Origin: an archaeon
GTDB taxonomy: Archaea > Methanobacteriota > Methanobacteria > Methanobacteriales > Methanobacteriaceae
Length of the DNA: 12,880 nt
Direction of reading: 5' to 3'
NCBI GenBank assembly: GCA_024409165.1
Contig: JAKSUE010000010.1
Span: 1 to 12,880, forward strand
Each line of letters starts with the position of its first letter. Position 1 is the first letter of the stretch. Positions 1 to 6,721 of this stretch are shown piece by piece. The notes below the pieces were generated by a model that saw nothing but the letters and a program-made list of their open reading frames with translations, did no database searches and was not told the origin of the DNA. The translations under genes and the position numbers were made by a program.

Positions 1-15
1 TATAAAAAACAATTT

Positions 16-61
16 AATTATACAATTCAATTATACAATAATTTATGAATTATATTTATTA
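16..61 (+). promoter_or_regulatory. Candidate ahcY promoter region with a tandem 11-base repeat
   Basis: AATTATACAAT occurs twice in tandem (16-26 and 29-39), followed by a TATA-like stretch TTATATTTATT around 50-60. The ahcY ATG lies about 30 bases further on, so a transcription start just upstream of the ribosome-binding site is possible. This is weak evidence in such AT-rich DNA. Confidence 0.3.
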
Positions 62-86
62 ATTAATAATAATTTTAGTGATTTTT

Positions 87-1337
87 ATGAGTAATGTTAA
101 AGATATGTCTCTTGCTAAAGAAGGGATTAGGAAAATTGAATGGGTTCAAAAACATATGCCTGTTTTAGAGCATATTAAAGCTCAATTTGAAGAAGAAAAA
201 CCTTTTGAAGGTATTACTATTGGATCATGTTTACATTTAGAACCTAAGACTGTTAATTTAGGTTTAACTTTACAAGCTGGGGGTGCAGAAGTTGCTATGA
301 CTGGTTGTAATCCATTATCTACTCATGATGATGCAGCTGCTGGTGCTGCTGAGTTAGGATTACATATTTATGGTTGGAGAGAGCAAACTGATGAAGAATA
401 TTATCAAGCTATTGATGATGTTTTATCCCACAAACCAGATATTATTATTGATGATGGTGCAGATATGATTATGTACTTACATCAAAAACGCCCAGAACTT
501 TTAGATAAAATTATGGGAGCTTGTGAAGAAACTACAACTGGTGTTCACCGTCTTGTTGGTATGAACGATGATGGAGCTCTTAAATTCCCTGTTGTAGCTG
601 TAAATGATGCTTATACTAAATATTTATTTGATAACCGTTATGGTACTGGTCAATCCTCACTTGATGCTATTATGGGAACTACCAACATGTTAATTGCTGG
701 TAAAAATGTTGTTGTATGTGGATACGGCTGGTGTGGTCGTGGAGTAGCTTCCCGTGCAGCAGGTTTAGGTGCAAATGTTATTGTTACCGAAGTCGACCCA
801 ATCAGAGCTCTTGAAGCAAGAATGGATGGTCACAGAGTAATGCCAGTTAGAGAAGCTGTAAAAATAGCTGACCTTGTTGTAACTGTAACTGGTAATATTG
901 ATATTATTAAAGGAGACGACTTTAAATACATGAAAGACGGTTGTATGTTATCTAACTCTGGTCACTTTAATGTAGAAATCAACCGTCCAGATCTTGAAGC
1001 TCAAGCCGTAAGTGTTGAAGAAGTACGTGAAAGTATTGAAATGTTCACCATGGCTGATGGTAGAAAAATCTATTTACTTGCTGATGGTAGACTTGTTAAC
1101 TTAGCAGCTGCAAGAGGTCAAGGTCACCCTGCTGAAATCATGGATATGAGTTTTGCAGTACAAGCATTATCTGCTAAATACATCCTTGAAAATGATTTAA
1201 AAGTAGGTGTAGAAAAAGCTCCTGATATGATTGATGATGCTGTAGCAAGATTAAAACTCAAAGCTATGGGAATTGAAATCGATTCCTTATCAGACCGTCA
1301 AACTGAATATCTTGGAAACTGGCAAGAAGGAACTTAA
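87..1337 (+). CDS. ahcY: S-adenosylhomocysteine hydrolase (possibly S-inosylhomocysteine hydrolase)
   Basis: Cytosolic NAD-dependent enzyme that splits S-adenosylhomocysteine, the by-product of SAM-dependent methylation, into homocysteine and adenosine. Visible family motifs are CLHLEPKT near residue 50 (active-site His), IIIDDGAD near 120, EETTTGVHRL near 148, and YTKYLFDNRYG near 178 (catalytic Lys and Asp). The NAD-binding GYGWCGRG lies at about 212-219 and NSGHFNVEI at about 290. The protein is 416 residues and stops shortly after YLGNW, so it lacks the Lys/Tyr tail that covers NAD in eukaryotic and many bacterial enzymes; this short form is usual in archaea. The position of the human active-site Cys (YGC) is Thr here (YGT). 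A GTG lies in frame at 78, but ATG at 87 is preferred because GTGAT (78-82) then serves as ribosome-binding site. In Methanocaldococcus the homolog was reported to prefer S-inosylhomocysteine, so the true substrate is open. The family call is firm. Confidence 0.95.
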   Translation: MSNVKDMSLAKEGIRKIEWVQKHMPVLEHIKAQFEEEKPFEGITIGSCLHLEPKTVNLGLTLQAGGAEVAMTGCNPLSTHDDAAAGAAELGLHIYGWREQTDEEYYQAIDDVLSHKPDIIIDDGADMIMYLHQKRPELLDKIMGACEETTTGVHRLVGMNDDGALKFPVVAVNDAYTKYLFDNRYGTGQSSLDAIMGTTNMLIAGKNVVVCGYGWCGRGVASRAAGLGANVIVTEVDPIRALEARMDGHRVMPVREAVKIADLVVTVTGNIDIIKGDDFKYMKDGCMLSNSGHFNVEINRPDLEAQAVSVEEVRESIEMFTMADGRKIYLLADGRLVNLAAARGQGHPAEIMDMSFAVQALSAKYILENDLKVGVEKAPDMIDDAVARLKLKAMGIEIDSLSDRQTEYLGNWQEGT

Positions 1338-1369
1338 GTTCTTTCTTTCTTTTTTTATTTTATTTTTTT
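1327..1369 (+). terminator. ahcY terminator hairpin with the stop codon in its loop, plus U-tract
   Basis: AAGGAAC (1327-1333) pairs with GTTCTTT (1338-1344), including one G-U pair. The loop is TTAA, which contains the ahcY stop codon TAA (1335-1337). The core GAACTTAAGTTC is a perfect palindrome. A long run of T with a few C and A follows to about 1369. U-tracts are the main intrinsic termination signal in archaea, so termination here is likely. Confidence 0.65.
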
Positions 1370-1440
1370 ATCAATTTTTAATTAAGTCTTAGTTATCTTA
1401 TTTATTTTATTTTATCTTATTTATCTTGTTAGATGATATT

Positions 1441-2097
1441 ATGTCCTATTTTCGTTATATTGATAATGGTGAAGGTCCTACAAAACTTTTTATTGGTGGA
1501 ATCCATGGATCAGAAGGTAAAACCATTATTAAACTTTTAAAAAAATTAAAATCTTCTGATTTTTCAAAAGGACAGATTTATATCTATAATTTTGATGAAA
1601 CTCCCTATACTTCAACATTAAAAGAAGAATTTTATCAATCTAAACAAGGTAAAATCATCATAGATTTAATTAATAAACACAAACCTGATTTTTATACAGA
1701 ACTACATTCCTATCATCTTAAAAATCATAGTAAATTATTAGATGATAGTAGATTAGAAACTGAAGGAGTTCCTCCTTTAATTGATTGTGGTAATCATATT
1801 TTAGTAAGTTCTGTTTCTCCACTTATTCGTCAAAAGTATTTTACAAGAGAAACAATTTGTAAAACTTTAGAAATTCCAGCTTTTGCTGAATATACTTTTG
1901 ATGAAGATTTAATTGAAAAATCTTCTTTTGATTTAGATAAAAGTTTAGAGAGATATTTTGATTTTCTTGACTTAATCTGTTCATCTAAAGATAGAAAAGA
2001 CTTTGAAAAAACAATATGGATTAAATATCCTCATCAAGTTGAATTAGCTATGGAATATGTAAAATATGTTTGGGATGAAGATTTCCCACCTTATTAA
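1441..2097 (+). CDS. DUF2119-like methanogen protein with zinc-peptidase-like motifs
   Basis: I recognise this as close to DUF2119, a family of uncharacterised archaeal, mainly methanogen, proteins. The 218-residue product has GGIHGSEG near its N-terminus (His22, Glu25) and TELHSY around residues 87-92 (His89). The order HGxE followed by [DE]LH is the zinc-ligand pattern of M14-type carboxypeptidases and of aspartoacylase/succinylglutamate desuccinylase. A Glu in TLEIP (about 144) or AEYTF (about 150) could be the general base. A hydrolase acting on an amide or peptide is therefore an inference, not an established function. No signal peptide or membrane segment is seen, so it is probably cytosolic. 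A TTG in frame at 1426 is possible, but ATG at 1441 is preceded by GATGAT and gives the more natural N-terminus MSYFRYI. The leader (1370-1430) is T-rich and repeats TTATCTTATTTAT at 1393 and 1412. The gene is read in the same direction as ahcY but lies behind its terminator. Confidence 0.75.
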   Translation: MSYFRYIDNGEGPTKLFIGGIHGSEGKTIIKLLKKLKSSDFSKGQIYIYNFDETPYTSTLKEEFYQSKQGKIIIDLINKHKPDFYTELHSYHLKNHSKLLDDSRLETEGVPPLIDCGNHILVSSVSPLIRQKYFTRETICKTLEIPAFAEYTFDEDLIEKSSFDLDKSLERYFDFLDLICSSKDRKDFEKTIWIKYPHQVELAMEYVKYVWDEDFPPY

Positions 2098-2128
2098 TAT
2101 TTTTTCTTATTTTGTTGAAAATCTGCTT

Positions 2129-2239
2129 ATGTTAGAATCTATTGATTTAAATGATTTTTCAGTTAATTTAAATGAACTTGATTTAGTAATAGCTAATTTA
2201 ATTGTAGGGTATTTAAGAATACTTAATTTTATAAAATAA
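2129..2239 (+). CDS. Doubtful small ORF, 36 codons
   Basis: ATG at 2129 opens a 36-codon frame starting MLESIDLNDF and ending LRILNFIK, acidic at first and hydrophobic near the end. It lies between the DUF2119-like gene and the convergent fen gene. The codons look plausible for this genome, but there is no clear ribosome-binding site. In DNA this poor in G and C an open stretch of this size can also arise as the remnant of a decayed gene. I do not recognise it. The remainder of 2098-2304 holds only short palindromes (TGATAA-TTT-TTATCA at 2242-2256 and AGTATGTATACT at 2259-2270). Confidence 0.2.
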   Translation: MLESIDLNDFSVNLNELDLVIANLIVGYLRILNFIK

Positions 2240-2278
2240 ATTGATAATTTTTATCAGAAGTATGTATACTGTGTTGTA

Positions 2279-2327
2279 TAAAAAGAGAAATGAAGTTTAG
2301 TTCATTAGAACCAATCTTCTAAACTTC
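2279..2327 (-). terminator. fen terminator hairpin overlapping the stop codon
   Basis: GAAGTTTAG (2292-2300) and CTAAACTTC (2319-2327) are perfect 9-base inverted arms. Inside them is a second small hairpin, GTTC-ATTA-GAAC (2300-2311), whose loop holds the fen stop codon (TAA on the minus strand, 2307-2305). On the minus strand the stem is followed by a T-rich tail, TTTCTCTTTTT. Termination of fen here is likely. Confidence 0.6.
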
Positions 2328-3288
2328 TTTGACTTGAAGTAAGTTTTTTCATTTTTTCTGCGACATTCATAATTCTTGTTTGTGAGAAATCGTGTTCTTC
2401 ACACATGAATTCACAAAGATTTTCAATATCTACTTTTTTGAACTTAACTTTATAATCTGTGTTTACTTCAGGTTTAAGGAAGATGTTTCTAAGTTCATCT
2501 GGATCAAGGGGTGAATCTACTTCTAATTTTAAAAGAGCATCTTCTAAGGTACCTTCTTTAATGAGTTTCATACCTCTTTTTGCTCCGATTCCATGAACTC
2601 CATCATTAAAATCAGTTCCTACAAGTAATGCAACATCAATTAATTGTTCTCTTGTAAGTTCAACATCTTCTAATGCTTTAGTAAGTTGTATGTATTCTAA
2701 ATTAGAGAATCCTCCACTTAATGTAAGATTTCTAATAATTCTTGGAGCTCCAAATAAAAGACAATCATAATCTTGTGATGCTACAGCCCATGCATCACCT
2801 TGAGCTACCATATAAGATGCTTGAGCTTCTCCTTCACCTTTTGCTTGAATATAAGGAACACCCATTAATTCAAGGAGTTTTTTAGAAGATTCAATGATGT
2901 AAGGAGTCATTCTGGAAGTTCTCATTGCATATTTCCTTGCAGCTTCTCTGTCTCCTTTTGCAATAGCTTCTTGTCTTTGTTTTTCTGCATGCTCTTTAAT
3001 AGCTCTTCTTTGTTCAAGAGTTTTAGCTTTATATGGTGAAGATTGACCATCAAAAACATAAATAGGTTTTATACCTTTATCAACAATTGATGATGTTCTA
3101 TATAATATTCCACTTAAATGAGAGGTTATATTTCCATTTAAATCCATTAAGGGACTTCCATCTCTTTGACGAATTCCTGATAAAAATTGATAAATAGTAT
3201 TATATGCATCTATAGCTACTGTTCTACCTTCTAAATCCTTTAGATTTATTTCTTCAGGAGAAATAATATCTTTGAATTTTACTCCCAT
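2305..3288 (-). CDS. fen: Flap endonuclease 1 (FEN-1)
   Basis: Structure-specific 5' nuclease that removes RNA-primed flaps during Okazaki-fragment maturation and acts in base-excision repair. The 327-residue protein begins MGVKFKD as expected for archaeal FEN. The metal-binding acidic residues are all present: D27 (AIDAYN), D80 (VFDGQ), E152 and E154 (GEGEAQ), D173 and D175 (SQDYDCL), and an Asp near 226 (GTDFNDG). The helix-two-turn-helix DNA-binding region follows (GIGAKRGMKL). The last residues QRSLEDWF form a textbook PIP box for binding PCNA. A GTG at 3297 is also in frame, but on the minus strand AGGTGA (3299-3294) is placed five bases before ATG 3288, so the ATG start is chosen. The gene follows aksD on the same strand after a 121-base gap with no clear terminator, so partial co-transcription is possible. 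Confidence 0.97.
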   Translation of the reverse strand: MGVKFKDIISPEEINLKDLEGRTVAIDAYNTIYQFLSGIRQRDGSPLMDLNGNITSHLSGILYRTSSIVDKGIKPIYVFDGQSSPYKAKTLEQRRAIKEHAEKQRQEAIAKGDREAARKYAMRTSRMTPYIIESSKKLLELMGVPYIQAKGEGEAQASYMVAQGDAWAVASQDYDCLLFGAPRIIRNLTLSGGFSNLEYIQLTKALEDVELTREQLIDVALLVGTDFNDGVHGIGAKRGMKLIKEGTLEDALLKLEVDSPLDPDELRNIFLKPEVNTDYKVKFKKVDIENLCEFMCEEHDFSQTRIMNVAEKMKKLTSSQRSLEDWF

Positions 3289-3317
3289 TTTCTTCACCTA
3301 ATTTTTATTATTTTTTT

Positions 3318-3337
3318 AATTTTAACAAGTTAAAATT
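3318..3337. promoter_or_regulatory. AT palindrome upstream of fen
   Basis: AATTTTAAC (3318-3326) and GTTAAAATT (3329-3337) form perfect 9-base inverted arms around AA, 30-49 bases upstream of the fen ATG. It may be an operator near the transcription start or a leader hairpin. On the plus strand it is followed by a T-run, but no plus-strand gene ends nearby, so a terminator role on that strand is unlikely. Confidence 0.3.
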
Positions 3338-3409
3338 TTTTTATTATTTATTATTTTAGTTAATAATTAAGTTAATAAGTTGTAAATTTATTTAATTTTA
3401 AATATTTTT

Positions 3410-4672
3410 TTATTTAGAATTTAAATTATCTGGATTTTCGATGAATCCTGAAATTGCTGATGCAGCTACTACAGATGGGTTAGCTAAGTATACAGATGAT
3501 TTAGAATCTCCCATTCTTCCTTTAAAGTTACGGTTTGTTGATGAGATACTGGTTTCTCCTTCACTTAAAACACCCATGTGTCCTCCAAGACATGGTCCAC
3601 ATCCAGGGTTACAGACTATAGCTCCTGCATCCATGAATGTTTTAATATATCCTCTATTCATAGCTATTTCATAGATTTCTTTAGATGCTGGAATAATGAT
3701 TAATCTAACATCATCATGGACTTGTTTACCTTCAAGCACTTTTGCAGCAGCTTCAAGGTCAGATAATCTACCATTTGTACAAGAACCAATGAATCCTTGG
3801 TCAATATGAGTTCCAGCTACTTGTGATAATGGTTTAACATTATCTACATCATTTGGACAAGCAATTTGAGCTTCAAGGTCATCTACATTAAATAAAAATT
3901 CTTTTTCATATACTGAATCTTTATCAGATTTTAATATATTTAATTGGTCTTTGGTTTTTCCAGTTCTGGAACAAACATAGTCAATTGTAGCTTGGTTTGG
4001 TTCCATAATTCCATTTTTAGCTCCCATTTCAATTGCCATATTTGTCATAGTCATTCTACTTTCAACATCTAAATTATCAATGGTTTCACCACAAAACTCT
4101 GCAGTTTTATAAGTAGCTCCAGCTATTCCAATTTCACCAATAATATTTAAAATAAGATCTTTTGATACAATTCCTTCAGGAAGTTTACCTTCAACTTCAA
4201 TTTTTAATGCTTCAGGTACCATAAACCAGGTTTTACCAGTTGCATATACCATAGCTAAGTCAGTAGCTCCCATTCCAGTTGAAAATGCACCAAATGCACC
4301 ATAAGTACAAGTATGTGAATCAGCACCAACAATTACTTTTCCAGGTTCAACTAAACCTTTTTCAGGTAATACTTGGTGACAAATTCCCTCACCATGAGTA
4401 TAATGATGAGTAATATTTTGAGTTTTAATAAAGTTTCTAGCTACTTTCTGGAATTCAGCACTTCCAATAGTATTTGCAGGTATAACATGGTCAAATACAA
4501 TAGCTATTTTCTCATTATCCCATACTTTATCACTTATTTTTTCAAAAGTTTTAATTGCAGGTGGAGAAGTTCCATCGTGAGACATAGCAAGATCAACATC
4601 AATTTCTATAATTTCACCAGGATTAACTTCTTTACCATATTTCTGTGATAAGATTTTTTCAGTAATATTCAA
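3410..4672 (-). CDS. aksD: Aconitase-family large subunit: homoaconitase AksD / isopropylmalate isomerase LeuC type
   Basis: Large, iron-sulfur-bearing subunit of a hydro-lyase that isomerises homocitrate to homoisocitrate (coenzyme B pathway) or 2- to 3-isopropylmalate (leucine pathway). The 420 residues match archaeal LeuC/AksD length. GADSHTCTYGAFG is at about 116-128. The three [4Fe-4S] cysteines are Cys298 (GSCTNGR) and Cys358 and Cys361 (CNPGCGPC). The C-terminal stretch MGDSKSSVYLANP is typical of the family. In these enzymes specificity is set largely by a loop of the small subunit, which is not in this window, so AksD versus LeuC cannot be decided from this chain alone. The nearby homocitrate synthase gene favours AksD. 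Translation begins at TTG 4672, preceded by AAGGA on the minus strand; the resulting MNITEKIL agrees with the family. No U-tract follows the stop codon. Confidence 0.85.
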   Translation of the reverse strand: MNITEKILSQKYGKEVNPGEIIEIDVDLAMSHDGTSPPAIKTFEKISDKVWDNEKIAIVFDHVIPANTIGSAEFQKVARNFIKTQNITHHYTHGEGICHQVLPEKGLVEPGKVIVGADSHTCTYGAFGAFSTGMGATDLAMVYATGKTWFMVPEALKIEVEGKLPEGIVSKDLILNIIGEIGIAGATYKTAEFCGETIDNLDVESRMTMTNMAIEMGAKNGIMEPNQATIDYVCSRTGKTKDQLNILKSDKDSVYEKEFLFNVDDLEAQIACPNDVDNVKPLSQVAGTHIDQGFIGSCTNGRLSDLEAAAKVLEGKQVHDDVRLIIIPASKEIYEIAMNRGYIKTFMDAGAIVCNPGCGPCLGGHMGVLSEGETSISSTNRNFKGRMGDSKSSVYLANPSVVAASAISGFIENPDNLNSK

Positions 4673-4686
4673 TTTAATTCCTTCTT

Positions 4687-4726
4687 TTACAACTTATTGT
4701 TTACAATTTAATGTTACAATTTATTA
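4687..4726 (-). repeat. Three tandem 13-14-base repeats in the aksD leader
   Basis: TTACAACTTATTG (4687), TTACAATTTAATG (4701) and TTACAATTTATTA (4714) are near-identical and evenly spaced at 14 and 13 bases. They lie 14-54 bases upstream of the aksD start codon, between it and a TATA-like stretch at about 4730-4755. Spacing close to 1.3 helical turns suggests a repeated protein-binding site or a leader repeat. No regulator is identified. Confidence 0.35.
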
Positions 4727-4872
4727 ACTAATTATTATATTATATATTAAATATTATTTAAATTTTAATAATAAACCAGTGTTATGGAAGTAGATAATCA
4801 TTAGATAATCATTTGATACTAATTAGACAATTTATATTAATTAAAAAGTTTAAATTTAAATTAGGGATTAAA

Positions 4873-5904
4873 ATGAACAAGAATAAATTAATGTTATTTT
4901 TTAAAAAAGAGTCTGTTTTTATTATTGCTTGTATTTTAGCAATTATTTCTTGTTTTTTTGTAAATCCTTCTTATAAATATTTTGATTATATTAATTGGGA
5001 AACTCTTATAATTCTTTTTGTTATGATGGTTATAGTCCAAATTTTATATGTTTCTGGAATATTTGATTTAATTGTATTTAAATTATTAAATAAGGTTCAA
5101 AATACTCGTAAACTTGTGTTTATTCTTGTATTTTTATGTTTTTTTACTTCAATTATTATAACAAATGATGTTGCATTGATTACATTTGTTCCTTTTGCTA
5201 TTCTTACTTTAAAAAAGGCAAAATCAGAGGATTTATTAGTATTTACAATTGTTCTTCAAACTATTGCAGCAAATATGGGGTCTATGCTTCTTCCAATAGG
5301 ATCTCCTCATAATATATTCATGTATTCTGTATCTGGAATTTCATTTGTTTCATTTATCGCTTTGTTACTTCCATATGTTATTGTATCTTTTGTATTTTTA
5401 CTTTTACTTATGTTTACTATTTCTTCTAAAGAGATAACTGTATCTGTGGTTGATGATTTAGATGGAGGAGTTATGGATGGGAATTTTGATATAAAGAATT
5501 TCTTTAAGAATGTTTTTTCAGGTGTAGATTATTTTTTACTTTTAACATTTGTTGCATTTTTCATTTTAATAGGTAATTTACAAAATATTCCATTAATTTG
5601 TGAGATTTGTGAAAAAATAGTTGTTGGAAATGAGTTATTTTGTGGTATAATTCTCTCTCAAATAATTTCTAATGTTCCAGCAGGTGTTATGTTAAGTGGT
5701 TTTAGTACTAATTATGAAGCGATTATTATTGGTATTAATATTGGTGGATTAGGTACATTAATTGCATCAATGGCTAATTTAATTTCTTATAAAATATTTG
5801 TAAAAGAGTTTAGTAATTTAAAAATGAGATATATTGGTGTATTTTCATTATTAAATGTTGTTTTATTAGTGATTTTGGTGTTTGTTTACTTTTTATCTTC
5901 ATAA
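4873..5904 (+). CDS. Ion-transporter-superfamily permease (ArsB/CitM/SLC13-like)
   Basis: Integral membrane protein of 343 residues with about ten hydrophobic segments. It has the two-fold repeated signature of the ArsB/NhaD/CitM superfamily. The first half has IITNDVALITFVPF (about 95-108) and NMGSMLLPIGSPHNI (about 134-148). The second half has SQIISNVPAG (262-271) and GGLGTLIASMANL (291-303). Such proteins move anions (dicarboxylates, arsenite) or exchange Na+/H+; the substrate cannot be read from the sequence. At 343 residues it is compact compared with the roughly 420 usual for ArsB. A TTG in frame at 4813 would add 20 basic residues but lacks a ribosome-binding site. ATG 4873 is preceded by AGGGAT and is chosen. 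It is convergent with the next gene and overlaps it by 19 bases. It lies between aksD and aksA, where transfer or insertion is possible. Confidence 0.75.
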   Translation: MNKNKLMLFFKKESVFIIACILAIISCFFVNPSYKYFDYINWETLIILFVMMVIVQILYVSGIFDLIVFKLLNKVQNTRKLVFILVFLCFFTSIIITNDVALITFVPFAILTLKKAKSEDLLVFTIVLQTIAANMGSMLLPIGSPHNIFMYSVSGISFVSFIALLLPYVIVSFVFLLLLMFTISSKEITVSVVDDLDGGVMDGNFDIKNFFKNVFSGVDYFLLLTFVAFFILIGNLQNIPLICEICEKIVVGNELFCGIILSQIISNVPAGVMLSGFSTNYEAIIIGINIGGLGTLIASMANLISYKIFVKEFSNLKMRYIGVFSLLNVVLLVILVFVYFLSS

Positions 5905-6551
5905 CCTGGTTTAAGATTAATTTGGATACCTGTGAGTTTATAAAATATTTTCATAATTACTCCCATTGTAGTTCCAATTAATGCTGCTGAAATTACAGTT
6001 CCTATACCTACACTTCCAAGGTTATGTATAAAGATTAAACATACTGCTCCAGAACCTACAATCATTGTTATATCAGAGATTACTTTTATTTTTTCAAATG
6101 CTATTCCAGTTACTACAGATACTGCTTGTACGAATCCTGATGATGCAAGAGGAACGATATTTGGAGGTAAATATAATAATTCTCCAATAGCTACAAGTAT
6201 GATACTTAATGCAAGATAGATTAATGATATCACTATTGTTGATGCAGGTGGTAAGAATGAGACTAACCAGACTGAGAAACTTGTGAATGCTCCAAATACG
6301 ATTCCCATCGGGACTTGGAGTAAGTTTCTGATTTTAAATTGTTTTCTAAGTAATAAAATTTGTATGATGACAAGTGCTATGTGGAATATTATGGTAGCTA
6401 TTCCTATTTCAATTCCCCATACAACAGTTAATGTGTAGGGTACAGAACTTACTGGTGAGATTCCTAAGTTTGCTCTGATTGATAATCCAATAGCTATTGT
6501 AAATATGAATAATCCTGCAAAATATGAGATTACTCTTTGATAATTTTTCAT
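5886..6551 (-). CDS. YczE/YyaS-like multi-pass membrane protein (COG2364 type)
   Basis: A 221-residue, very hydrophobic protein with about five to six membrane segments. The N-terminal pattern FTIAIGLSIRANLGISPVSS followed by PYTL is characteristic of the YczE/YitT-related family common in Firmicutes and gut archaea. A second family-like stretch, ASSGFVQAVSVVTG followed by FEKIKVISD, lies at about 136-160. Function in this family is not established; some members are suspected transporters or regulators. ATG 6551 is preceded on the minus strand by AAGGGAT with four bases between, which fixes the start. Its 3' end overlaps the convergent permease by 19 bases, and neither gene has a separate terminator in the overlap, so the two transcripts must be mutually antisense at their ends. 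Confidence 0.7.
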   Translation of the reverse strand: MKNYQRVISYFAGLFIFTIAIGLSIRANLGISPVSSVPYTLTVVWGIEIGIATIIFHIALVIIQILLLRKQFKIRNLLQVPMGIVFGAFTSFSVWLVSFLPPASTIVISLIYLALSIILVAIGELLYLPPNIVPLASSGFVQAVSVVTGIAFEKIKVISDITMIVGSGAVCLIFIHNLGSVGIGTVISAALIGTTMGVIMKIFYKLTGIQINLKPGYEDKK

Positions 6552-6592
6552 TAATATCCCTTATATAATAGTAAAATAAATTTAAAAATAAT

Positions 6593-6643
6593 AGTTGAAT
6601 AATAAAATATTATTCAATAAATTAAAAGTTGAATAATAAAATA
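6593..6643. repeat. Inverted and direct repeats upstream of the YczE-like gene
   Basis: TTGAATAATA (6595-6604) and TATTATTCAA (6608-6617) are perfect 10-base arms around AAA. The 17-base sequence AGTTGAATAATAAAATA occurs at 6593-6609 and again at 6627-6643. The cluster lies 42-92 bases upstream of the YczE-like start codon, in operator position, and downstream of the aksA terminator. It is a candidate regulator-binding site. Confidence 0.4.
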
Positions 6644-6682
6644 ATATTAAAAACAAATTAAATAATTAAATAATAAATTATG

Positions 6683-6721
6683 AAAAAAATAAAAAAGTGT
6701 TAGGTTGAGTTTAGAACTCAA
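6683..6721 (-). terminator. aksA terminator hairpin with the stop codon at its loop, plus U-tract
   Basis: TTGAGTT (6705-6711) and AACTCAA (6715-6721) form a perfect 7-base stem with a 3-base loop. The aksA stop codon (TAA on the minus strand, 6713-6711) lies across the loop. On the minus strand the sequence continues into CACTTTTTTATTTTTTT, a strong U-tract. Termination is likely. Confidence 0.7.

Noticed and set aside
3318..3342. Plus-strand rho-independent-like terminator (palindrome plus T-run)
   Set aside because: No plus-strand gene ends upstream; the palindrome is more simply an element of the fen upstream region.
3441..4648. Plus-strand open frames inside aksD
   Set aside because: They lie opposite strongly conserved aconitase-family sequence and have no family resemblance or ribosome-binding site.
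4813..4872. Upstream TTG start for the permease, adding a basic 20-residue N-terminus
   Set aside because: No ribosome-binding site before 4813, whereas AGGGAT precedes ATG 4873.
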